From Desulfobulbaceae bacterium (GTDB lineage Bacteria > Desulfobacterota > Desulfobulbia > Desulfobulbales > Desulfocapsaceae), in the NCBI GenBank assembly GCA_024643445.1, contig JAHEMX010000276.1, forward strand, positions 1 to 5,551: a DNA stretch of 5,551 nt, in the 5' to 3' direction. Made by a program: the position numbers and the translations under genes. Below, piece by piece: positions 1 to 5,551 of this stretch. How positions within the stretch are numbered: the stretch's first letter is position 1; the number at the start of each line of letters is the position of its first letter. The notes beneath the pieces are model-generated. The model worked only from the letters and a program-made list of their open reading frames with translations, was not told the DNA's origin and did not search any database.

Positions 1-633
1 ATCATCGTCGATACCAGTACTATCGAATACGCGGCCACCCTCTCGATTTCAGACAGACTCCACCAGGCCGGTATCGAGTTTATCGATGCGCCTGTCTCCG
101 GCATGCAGGCCAGGGCTGAAGAAGGAACACTGACGATGATGTGCGGCGGCAAGAAAGCGCTGTTGGACCAACTTCGCCCGCTGCTGGCGAAAATGGCCTC
201 TTACATCGTGCATATGGGCCCCACCGGCTCAGGTCAACTGGCCAAACTCATCAACCAGTTGCTCTTTGATATCAATATGGCCGCAATCGCTGAAATAATG
301 CCGATGGCGGTGAAGCTTGGACTCGATCCGGAAACCATCGGCAGTGTGGTGAACAGCGGCACCGGACGGAGCTATGCCTCTGAATTTTTCATCCCGAATA
401 TCCTGCAGGACAGCTTCAGCCGGGGATATCCGATGAAAAATGCCTACAAAGACCTGATCAGCGGCGCTGAAATCTCCGCCCGCTATAATATCCCTGCCCC
501 GGTGCTGGCAGCGGCGACCACGACCTACCAGCAGGCTCTTTTAGCCGGCCATGGTGAGTGCGACAAAGGGGCGATGATCAAGGTATTTGAAGAACGGCTC
601 GGTGTTGCATTCCGGGCCAAAAAGAACGGCTGA
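1..633 (+). CDS. Beta-hydroxyacid dehydrogenase, 3-hydroxyisobutyrate dehydrogenase / tartronate-semialdehyde reductase family (5' end missing)
   Basis: This gene is already open at base 1 and ends at TGA 631-633, leaving 210 residues. The family reversibly oxidises short beta-hydroxyacids with NAD(P) in the cytoplasm. Full members are about 290-300 residues, so roughly 85-90 N-terminal residues, including the GxGxxG Rossmann motif, lie outside the window. Visible family marks are the substrate-binding segment DAPVSGMQARAEEGTL (fragment residues 29-44), the MMCGG strand after it, and the catalytic-lysine helix GSGQLAKLINQLL with Lys82 and Asn85 in the K-x-x-N pattern. The rest is the all-alpha C-terminal dimerisation domain (DPETIGSVVNSGTGRSY, then DLISGAEISARYNIPAPV). 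The usual SGG of the substrate motif is SGM here. The next gene follows after 44 nt on the same strand, so they may be cotranscribed. The family is certain; the substrate (hydroxyisobutyrate, tartronate semialdehyde, succinic semialdehyde or other) cannot be told. Confidence 0.9.
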   Translation: MIVDTSTIEYAATLSISDRLHQAGIEFIDAPVSGMQARAEEGTLTMMCGGKKALLDQLRPLLAKMASYIVHMGPTGSGQLAKLINQLLFDINMAAIAEIMPMAVKLGLDPETIGSVVNSGTGRSYASEFFIPNILQDSFSRGYPMKNAYKDLISGAEISARYNIPAPVLAAATTTYQQALLAGHGECDKGAMIKVFEERLGVAFRAKKNG

Positions 634-662
634 GAGCAGAACATAACGCAGAGATCAGACCA

Positions 663-667
663 AAAGG
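663..667 (+). promoter_or_regulatory. Ribosome binding site deciding the start of the MetC-like gene
   Basis: AAAGG lies 10 nt before the ATG at 678. The frame also permits a TTG start at 669, but that codon would sit 1 nt after this purine run, too close for it to work as a Shine-Dalgarno site. ATG 678 is therefore preferred. Confidence 0.5.
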
Positions 668-677
668 CTTGAGAAAT

Positions 678-1838
678 ATGAAAGAACAGACCCGGATAAT
701 CAGGAACCTCTGGCCTGAACGGGAGAGAACTCCGGCAACGACCATAAATCCGCCACTCTTCAAGGGCTCAACCGTACTATTTGACAGCTATGAAGACATG
801 GCCCGGGCCGCTCGACGCGAGTACAGCGGCATCACCTACGGAACGGACCGACTTCCCACACAGCGGCAGCTGGAGGAAGCAATCAGGGACCTTGAAGGCG
901 GTGCGGTAACCAGGGTCTTTCAATCGGGAATTGCCGCGATCCAGACGGTGCTCATGGCCTTCAGCAAGAGCGGTGACCATATCCTCGTCTGTGACAACGC
1001 CTACGCGCCGGGACAGCGGTTCTGCAGACAGGTGCTGCAGAAGTTCAATATCGATTTCACTCTCATCCCTCCCTCCGTCGGAGCAGACATCGAGGAGTAT
1101 ATCCGGGCCAATACTGTCCTCATTCTTCTCGAGTCGCCCGGATCGATCACCTTTGAGATCCAGGACGTCCGGGCCATCACTGGTGTTGCCCGACAGAGGG
1201 ACATCGTCACCGTGCTGGACGCCACCTGGGCAACCCCGCTCTATCTCAAACCGTTCGAGCTCGGGGTCGATGTTTCCATCCACTCGGTGACCAAGTATAT
1301 CTCCGGCTATTCTGATGTACTGGCCGGAACCGTGACCACCAATGAGCGCTGCAGCGCGGTCTTCCGGAAGTTCTACAAGCAGATGGAGATATACACCCCG
1401 GCCGAGGAATGCTATCTTGCCCTTCGCGGTCTGCAGTCTCTTGCCACCAGGCTGCGCCAGCATGAACAATCGGCCCTGTTTATCGCAGAGTGGCTGCGGA
1501 CGGTTCCTCTGGTCGACGACGTTCTCCATCCGGCCCTGCCCTCTCACCCGGAACACCATCTCTGGAAGAGGGATTTTCGTGGCTCCTCCGGTCTCTTTGC
1601 CTTTACCTTCCGGCAGGACTACAGCGAAACGCAACTTGCGGCCTTCATCAACAGCCTGGAACTGTTCCGCCTCGGTTATAGCTGGGGCGGCTACAAAAGC
1701 CTGCTGACAGCCGCAAAAATTGTCCGGGCCACGCCTTCCAGATATGCGGGTAAGACCATCGTCCGTCTCAGTATCGGCCTCGAAGACGCAAGCGACCTGA
1801 TGCATGACCTGGAGAGAGGCTTCGCCTTCCTGCGTTGA
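678..1838 (+). CDS. metC: Cystathionine beta-lyase-like PLP enzyme (Cys/Met metabolism, fold type I)
   Basis: The 386-residue protein matches the length and order of motifs of E. coli MetC (395 aa), which splits cystathionine into homocysteine, pyruvate and ammonia and often acts as a cysteine desulfhydrase. Seen here: SGIAAI near residue 84, stacking Tyr109 in NAYAPG, ESPGSITFEIQDV near 152, Asp181 (LDATWATP) for the pyridine nitrogen, PLP-lysine Lys206 in SVTKYISGYSD, RLRQHEQSA, HPALPSHPEHHLWKRDF, GSSGLFAF, YSWGGYKSL, and the carboxylate-binding Arg363 in VRLSIGLED. These fit MetC better than the MetB/CGS group, mainly through WKRDF, GSSGLF and SWGGY. One oddity is YGTDRLPT (Tyr54) where MetC has YGRRGTLT, so the phosphate-binding Arg is Thr56. 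The start is ATG 678, supported by AAAGG at 663-667. It lies 44 nt after the dehydrogenase gene and 128 nt before the glycyl radical enzyme gene. The fold and lyase class are sure; the physiological substrate (cystathionine, cysteine or another beta-substituted amino acid) is inferred. Confidence 0.87.
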   Translation: MKEQTRIIRNLWPERERTPATTINPPLFKGSTVLFDSYEDMARAARREYSGITYGTDRLPTQRQLEEAIRDLEGGAVTRVFQSGIAAIQTVLMAFSKSGDHILVCDNAYAPGQRFCRQVLQKFNIDFTLIPPSVGADIEEYIRANTVLILLESPGSITFEIQDVRAITGVARQRDIVTVLDATWATPLYLKPFELGVDVSIHSVTKYISGYSDVLAGTVTTNERCSAVFRKFYKQMEIYTPAEECYLALRGLQSLATRLRQHEQSALFIAEWLRTVPLVDDVLHPALPSHPEHHLWKRDFRGSSGLFAFTFRQDYSETQLAAFINSLELFRLGYSWGGYKSLLTAAKIVRATPSRYAGKTIVRLSIGLEDASDLMHDLERGFAFLR

Positions 1839-1841
1839 TTG

Positions 1842-1869
1842 TGCCTTAATCGGCATTATCTTCTTTTTG
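1842..1869 (+). terminator. Possible weak Rho-independent terminator after the MetC-like gene
   Basis: Four bases after the stop codon, TGCC (1842-1845) can pair with GGCA (1852-1855) around a 6-nt loop. A T-rich run follows (1856-1868, ending in five Ts). The stem is only 4 bp, short for an efficient terminator, so partial read-through into the downstream gene is likely if it works at all. Confidence 0.3.
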
Positions 1870-1894
1870 CATATGTGCAGGAATCAGGTAAACT
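1867..1894 (+). promoter_or_regulatory. Candidate sigma-70-type promoter for the glycyl radical enzyme operon, overlapped by a palindrome
   Basis: TTGCAT (1867-1872, 3 of 6 to the -35 consensus) and TAAACT (1889-1894, 4 of 6 to the -10 consensus) are 16 bp apart. The near-palindrome TGCATATGTGCA (1868-1879) covers the -35 element and could be an operator. Matches are modest and could be chance. I found no sigma-54 GG-N10-GC pair in this gap. Confidence 0.22.
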
Positions 1895-1933
1895 GCCCGG
1901 TACAAGGGTCTGCCGATGGATTGCCAAGGGCAG
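1893..1933 (+). promoter_or_regulatory. Structured leader with two mutually exclusive hairpins upstream of the glycyl radical enzyme gene
   Basis: GGGCAG (1928-1933) can pair perfectly with CTGCCC (1893-1898, 6 bp, 29-nt loop). Alternatively GGCAG (1929-1933) pairs with CTGCC (1910-1914), with an inner TGG/CCA stem (1917-1919 with 1924-1926) capped by ATTG and separated by a 2x2 internal loop. Both cannot form at once. The region lies 20 nt before the Shine-Dalgarno sequence. No known riboswitch class is recognised; a regulatory role is inference only. Confidence 0.35.
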
Positions 1934-1953
1934 CAGAGATAGGTGTAATGTGT

Positions 1954-1960
1954 GGAGGGA
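1954..1960 (+). promoter_or_regulatory. Strong Shine-Dalgarno sequence of the glycyl radical enzyme gene
   Basis: GGAGGGA is spaced 6 nt from ATG 1967, near ideal. It overlaps the upstream in-frame GTG at 1952, which makes that GTG an unlikely start. A second SD-like AAGGA (2022-2026) stands 9 nt before an in-frame ATG at 2036, so an alternative downstream start is possible. Confidence 0.65.
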
Positions 1961-1966
1961 GCAGTC

Positions 1967-4429
1967 ATGTTTGAACAGGTGAAAACAATACACAAACGAC
2001 CCCAGCGATCAGCAGCAGAGGAAGGAAACTTTTATATGCCCCGAGAAAACCCGATCGGGCCGGGGATGAACCCGCGCATCCAGCGACTGCGTAAATTAAG
2101 CGTCGAAACAGATCCGACAATATCCATTGAAAGGGCCCTGCACGAGACCGCATTTTACCGGGAAAACTACGGCAAATATTCGATTCCGGTACTCCGGGCG
2201 ATGACCTTTTTGGACCATTGCCAAAAGAAGACCCTGTACCTTGGCGCGGATGAGTTGATCGTTGGCGAACGCGGCCCGAAACCGAAAGCGATACCGACCT
2301 TCCCTGAGCTGACCTGTCACAGCGTCGAGGATTTTCATGTGCTCAATACCCGTGACATGCAGCGCTACCTCACCGCCCAAGAAGACATCGAGACCTATGC
2401 GCGTGAGGTGATTCCCTACTGGCAAGGTCGAACCCAGCGCGAGCGCATATTCTCACACGTCCCCGAAACGTGGAAGGCCGCCTACGAGGCCGGACTGTTC
2501 ACCGAATTCATGGAGCAGCGCGCTCCGGGGCATACCGCTCTGGACAGCAAGATATACCGGCAGGGAATACTCGAGTTCAAGCGTCAGATAGAAGAAAATA
2601 TCGGTGCTCTCGATTACCGCAATGATCCGGAGGCAACCGACAAGGCGGAACAATGGAAAGCGATGTCGATTTCCTGCGACGCCGTTATACTCTTCGCTCA
2701 GCGGCACGCCGACCTGGCCGAGGGGATGGCAAAGACAGAACCTGATCCCGGCCGGGCGCAAGAGTTGCGGCAGATAGCAGCAGTTTGCCGCCGGGTTCCC
2801 GCGCACCGGCCGGAAACATTCCGGGAGGCGATCCAGATGTACTGGTTTGTCCACCTCGGGACCATCACCGAACTCAACGGCTGGGACGCCATGAATCCCG
2901 GCCATTTTGATCAGCACCTGACACCCTTCTATGAAAAGGAACTGGCTGCGGGAACGCTCACCCGGGATGAAGCAAAAGAGCTGCTCTGCTGTTTCTGGAT
3001 CAAGGTAAACAACCATCCCGCGCCACCGAAAGTCGGGGTCACGGCCCGGGAGAGCGGCACCTATAACGATTTTACCAACATCAACATCGGCGGGGTAAAG
3101 GGTGATGGCTCGGACGGCACCAGCGAAGTTTCCTACCTCATGCTGGACGTCATAGAGGAGTTGCATATCCTGCAGCCGGGCTCATCGGTTCACATCAGCA
3201 CCAAGACACCGGATAGTTTTCTGCACGCAGCGGCCAGGGTGATCCGCCAGGGGCATGGGTATCCGTCCATCTTCAATCCCGACATCTATATACGGGAGAT
3301 GGTCCGCCAGGGAAAGAGCCTGGCCGATGCCCGTGAAGGCGGCTGCAGCGGCTGCATCGAGGTCGGCGCTTTCGGCAAGGAGGCGTACCTGCTGACCGGT
3401 TATCTGAATGTGCCGAAGATACTCGAGGTGACGCTGAACAGCGGTATCGATCCGCTCACCGGCCGCAAGGTCGGTTTGGAGACCGGTAACCCCCGAGATT
3501 TCCGCACCTTCGATGAACTCTACGGGGCGTTTGTCGAACAGCTCCATTTCGTCGTGGACCAGAAAATACGGGTGAGCAACTATATCGACCGGATGTTCGC
3601 CAAGTATGCTCCGGCGCCGTTTCTTTCGGTGGTTATCGACGACTGCATCGGCAGGGGCCGGGATTACTATGATGGCGGTCCGCGCTATAACACCAGTTAT
3701 ATCCAATGCTGCGGCCTGGGAACCGTAACCGACAGCCTGGCGGCCATTAAAAAGCACGTTCTGGAAGAGGGCCGGTACACCATGGCTGCTCTGCTTGACG
3801 CGGTGGCCCGGAATTTCGATGGCGAAGAGATCATGCGCCAGACCATCATGAACCGGACCCCGTTCTTCGGCAACGACGATGATTTTGCCGATGAGATCGG
3901 TGTTCGGGTCTACGACGACCTGGTCGCGGCCATAGACGGAAATCCCAACATCAAGGAGGGCGGCAGGTATCATCTGAATATGCTCTCGACAACCTGCCAC
4001 GTCTATTTTGGCAAGGTTCTCGGGGCTACCCCGAACGGCCGCCTGGCCGGCAAGGCGATTTCAGACGGCACATCGCCCTCCCATGGTGCCGATGTCAACG
4101 GTCCCTCGGCGGTAGTGAAATCGCTGAGCAAGCTGGACCAGGTGAAATCCGGCGGCACGCTTCTAAACCAGCGTTTTCTGCCAAGTCTGCTGAAACGGGA
4201 CGAGGATATCCGCAAACTCGGCCATCTCGTCCGCTCCTATTTTACCCTCGGCGGTCACCACATCCAGTTCAACATTGTCGACAATGCGACCCTGCTGGCG
4301 GCCCAGCAGTGCCCGGACGACTACAGAGACCTGCTCGTGCGCATGGCGGGATACAGCGATTATTTCAATGACATGAACAGGGACCTGCAGCAGGAGATCA
4401 TCGAGCGTACCGAAAATGAAGCCTTTTAG
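1967..4429 (+). CDS. hypD: Glycyl radical enzyme, trans-4-hydroxy-L-proline dehydratase (HypD) family
   Basis: This 820-residue enzyme is predicted to dehydrate trans-4-hydroxy-L-proline to (S)-1-pyrroline-5-carboxylate by radical chemistry in the anaerobic cytoplasm. The PFL-like domain comes first and the glycyl radical domain last. The thiyl cysteine is Cys463 with base Glu465 in GCSGCIEVGAFGKEAY, and the radical glycine is Gly795 in VRMAGYSDYF, 25 residues before the end. Compared from memory with C. difficile HypD (789 aa), the pocket residues Phe152, His160, Asp278, Ser334, Phe340, Cys434, Glu436, Tyr450, Thr645 and Gly765 align with Phe181, His189, Asp307, Ser363, Phe369, Cys463, Glu465, Tyr479, Thr675 and Gly795, all unchanged. 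Long stretches such as EFMEQRAPGHT, YGxLN-type turns around NGWDA, LTGYLNVPKILE and KSGGTLLNQRF also fit. The start is ATG 1967 (SD GGAGGGA); ATG 2036 would give 797 residues, closer to HypD, and the 23-residue extension has low GC3. Its activase gene overlaps the 3' end. A related proline-ring C-N lyase or another substrate is possible. The name is unrelated to hydrogenase maturation HypD. Confidence 0.85.
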   Translation: MFEQVKTIHKRPQRSAAEEGNFYMPRENPIGPGMNPRIQRLRKLSVETDPTISIERALHETAFYRENYGKYSIPVLRAMTFLDHCQKKTLYLGADELIVGERGPKPKAIPTFPELTCHSVEDFHVLNTRDMQRYLTAQEDIETYAREVIPYWQGRTQRERIFSHVPETWKAAYEAGLFTEFMEQRAPGHTALDSKIYRQGILEFKRQIEENIGALDYRNDPEATDKAEQWKAMSISCDAVILFAQRHADLAEGMAKTEPDPGRAQELRQIAAVCRRVPAHRPETFREAIQMYWFVHLGTITELNGWDAMNPGHFDQHLTPFYEKELAAGTLTRDEAKELLCCFWIKVNNHPAPPKVGVTARESGTYNDFTNINIGGVKGDGSDGTSEVSYLMLDVIEELHILQPGSSVHISTKTPDSFLHAAARVIRQGHGYPSIFNPDIYIREMVRQGKSLADAREGGCSGCIEVGAFGKEAYLLTGYLNVPKILEVTLNSGIDPLTGRKVGLETGNPRDFRTFDELYGAFVEQLHFVVDQKIRVSNYIDRMFAKYAPAPFLSVVIDDCIGRGRDYYDGGPRYNTSYIQCCGLGTVTDSLAAIKKHVLEEGRYTMAALLDAVARNFDGEEIMRQTIMNRTPFFGNDDDFADEIGVRVYDDLVAAIDGNPNIKEGGRYHLNMLSTTCHVYFGKVLGATPNGRLAGKAISDGTSPSHGADVNGPSAVVKSLSKLDQVKSGGTLLNQRFLPSLLKRDEDIRKLGHLVRSYFTLGGHHIQFNIVDNATLLAAQQCPDDYRDLLVRMAGYSDYFNDMNRDLQQEIIERTENEAF

Positions 4430-5387
4430 AAGCCTGTCGGAGCAGGGCAATTTCTTCTCAGACCCGGGTATTTCAATCATGCCGTCAGGCCTGATTTTCG
4501 ATGTCAAGAAATATGCGATCAACGATGGACCCGGCATCAGGCTCACGGTCTTCTTCAAGGGCTGTCCTCTGTGCTGTGCCTGGTGCCATAATCCGGAGAG
4601 CATTTCATCACGCATCCAGAAAATGTACAATGGTGACCGGTGTATAGGCTGTATGGCCTGCATCGAGGCCTGCCCTGAAAGCGGTTGCAGGCTTACCCCA
4701 ACCGGCATTATTACCGATCCTCGGCGCTGCACCTGCTGCGGAACCTGCGCGGATGTCTGCCCGACCAGAGCGAGCGAGATGTCGGGCCGGATAGCCACGG
4801 TGGCCGATCTTGTGGCCATCGCCGAAAAGGAACGGGTCTTTTTTGAGCAGTCGGGAGGCGGCGTCACCATTTCCGGTGGCGAGCCACTGTTGCAGCCGGA
4901 CTTTCTTGTCTCCCTGCTGGGCGAGCTGGGTCTGCGATCTATCCACCGTACCGTGGATACCACCGGATTTGCCAGAAGCGAGCTGCTGCTCAAGGTGGCG
5001 CAACGAACCGAGCTCTTCCTCTACGACCTGAAGATGATGGACTCCCGGCGGCACAAACAATGGACCGGCGTTGACAACGGGCGGATTCTTGAAAATCTCA
5101 GGCTCCTCGCCTCAACCGGCGCCTGCATCAATATCCGTATGCCGCTCATCAAAGGCGTCAATGATGACGAGCTGAACATAGAGCAGACAGCATCTTTCGT
5201 GGCCAGCCTTCCCGGCGCGAAAAAGAAGGTCAATATCCTGCCCTATCACAATATTGCGCAAGGCAAGTATCTCCGGCTGGGCGAGAAGCACGATTCATCC
5301 GCTATGGCCGAGCCAAGCGTTGAAGCGTTGACCGATGCTGTAGCGGTATTCGCCGCTTTTGGCCTGGAGGCGATCGTGGGTGGGTAA
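4416..5387 (+). CDS. hypE: Glycyl radical enzyme activating enzyme (radical SAM, HypE/PflA family)
   Basis: This 323-residue protein installs the glycyl radical on the enzyme encoded just upstream, using S-adenosylmethionine and reduced 4Fe-4S clusters. The radical SAM site is Cys50, Cys54 and Cys57 (C-x3-C-x2-C, GCPLCCAWCHNPES), preceded by the family signature INDGPGIRLTVFFKGC. Two ferredoxin-type clusters follow: Cys76, 79, 82, 86 and Cys105, 108, 111, 115. This inserted domain is typical of activases other than PflA itself. SGGGVTISGGEPLLQ (residues 146-160) holds the SAM-binding GGE motif, and LFLYDLKMMD, KQWTGVDN, INIRMPLIKGVND and LPYHNIAQGKY match the rest of the activase barrel. The ATG at 4416 overlaps the upstream stop by 14 nt, suggesting translational coupling. 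An in-frame ATG at 4479 (MPSGLIFDV, 302 aa) matches the usual family N-terminus better; neither start has a strong Shine-Dalgarno sequence. The family is certain; pairing with the adjacent enzyme follows from position. Confidence 0.92.
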   Translation: MKPFRSLSEQGNFFSDPGISIMPSGLIFDVKKYAINDGPGIRLTVFFKGCPLCCAWCHNPESISSRIQKMYNGDRCIGCMACIEACPESGCRLTPTGIITDPRRCTCCGTCADVCPTRASEMSGRIATVADLVAIAEKERVFFEQSGGGVTISGGEPLLQPDFLVSLLGELGLRSIHRTVDTTGFARSELLLKVAQRTELFLYDLKMMDSRRHKQWTGVDNGRILENLRLLASTGACINIRMPLIKGVNDDELNIEQTASFVASLPGAKKKVNILPYHNIAQGKYLRLGEKHDSSAMAEPSVEALTDAVAVFAAFGLEAIVGG

Positions 5388-5398
5388 GCGGGGACTTC

Positions 5399-5551
5399 TG
5401 TAGTGAACTATCCAGGACTTTTCCGCCACCTATAGCGGGCAACTCTCGCTTTCCATTTCAAGGCCGAATTCAATGATAAATAGTCCGGGCCACTTTCCCG
5501 TCTGACCGACCTCCTTTCGGCTCTTATCGGGTGTAACGATTTTGTATGTCG
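5399..5551. mobile_element. Non-coding tail with spaced imperfect repeats, possibly the end of an IS21-like element (speculative)
   Basis: The 164 bp after the activase stop hold no convincing gene. From TGTAGTGAAC at 5399 the sequence changes character. The minus strand carries two related blocks, GGTGGCGGAAAAG (complement of 5418-5430) and GTGGCCCGGAC (complement of 5483-5493), about 63 bp apart. On the + strand these read CCAGGACTTTTCC and CCGGGCCACTTTCCC, imperfect copies with a 2-nt difference. Repeated transposase-binding blocks inside a TGT-type end are a feature of IS21-family elements. A minus-strand frame entering at the right edge stops at 5524-5526 after only eight codons, which could be the end of a transposase gene, but it is too short to identify. 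The other end and any target duplication are outside the window. Confidence 0.25.

Noticed and set aside
777..1856. Long minus-strand open frame (359 codons) opposite the MetC-like gene
   Set aside because: The + strand encodes an intact protein with all MetC-family motifs; the minus frame has no recognisable domain and is the shadow of biased GC-rich codons.
1839..1966. Sigma-54 promoter or cobalamin/SAM/glycine riboswitch in the leader
   Set aside because: No GG-N10-GC pair with correct spacing was found, and none of the core motifs of those riboswitches is visible.
3182..4000. Minus-strand open frames of 272 and 237 codons (the latter at 2453-3166) opposite the glycyl radical enzyme gene
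   Set aside because: Both lie wholly inside the well-supported GRE gene, show no known motif, and have no matching promoter or ribosome binding site.
4163..4993. Minus-strand open frame of 276 codons across the GRE/activase junction
   Set aside because: It crosses two real genes on the opposite strand, and its composition (Ser/Arg/Pro-rich) is typical of antisense frames.
5434..5450. Hairpin AGCGGG/CTCGCT with a 5-nt loop as a terminator for the activase gene
   Set aside because: The stem has one G-U pair and is followed by only TTTCCATTTC rather than a run of Ts. A competing CCGC/GCGG hairpin uses the same bases, and it may be part of the repeat-bearing tail.
5450..5551. Short minus-strand peptide frames in the tail (for example one running to the TAG near 5411)
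   Set aside because: They are under 55 codons, have no recognisable protein similarity, and overlap the repeat blocks; not enough to call a gene.
1..5551. CRISPR arrays, tRNA or rRNA genes
   Set aside because: No regularly spaced identical repeats, tRNA-like T-loop signature or rRNA-like sequence were seen on reading both strands.

Overview
The window holds the 3' part of one gene, three complete genes and a non-coding tail, all genes on the + strand. From left to right: (1) the C-terminal ~210 residues of a beta-hydroxyacid dehydrogenase (3-hydroxyisobutyrate / tartronate-semialdehyde reductase type); (2) a PLP-dependent cystathionine beta-lyase (MetC-like) gene; (3) a 128-bp leader with a weak terminator, a weak promoter candidate and two mutually exclusive hairpins; (4) a glycyl radical enzyme (GRE) that closely matches trans-4-hydroxy-L-proline dehydratase (HypD); (5) its radical-SAM activating enzyme (HypE/PflA type, with two extra 4Fe-4S clusters), which overlaps the GRE stop codon by 14 nt; (6) a 164-bp tail with no gene, containing spaced imperfect repeats that resemble the end of a transposable element.

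The organism is almost certainly a bacterium able to live anaerobically, because glycyl radical enzymes are destroyed by oxygen. The DNA is moderately GC-rich by eye. Gene style and GC would suit a Desulfobacterota-like ('deltaproteobacterial') anaerobe, but this is a guess: no taxonomic marker is present and Firmicutes or others are not excluded.

The GRE and activase form a clear functional unit. The activase uses SAM and a 4Fe-4S cluster to take a hydrogen atom from Gly795 of the GRE. The glycyl radical then makes a thiyl radical on Cys463, which starts removal of water from trans-4-hydroxy-L-proline to give (S)-1-pyrroline-5-carboxylate (P5C). Every active-site residue I recall for the Clostridioides difficile enzyme is in place. 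In many organisms P5C is reduced to proline by ProC; no proC is in this window.

The two upstream genes are not the usual partners of hypD. They may be a separate transcription unit (sulfur amino-acid or hydroxyacid metabolism), or the pair may take part in an extended or altered pathway. The 128-bp gap with terminator-like and promoter-like signals slightly favours separate units. The most useful open points are this unusual context, the structured leader ahead of the GRE gene, the loss of a conserved PLP-phosphate-binding arginine in the MetC-like protein, and the possible mobile-element end just downstream of the activase.
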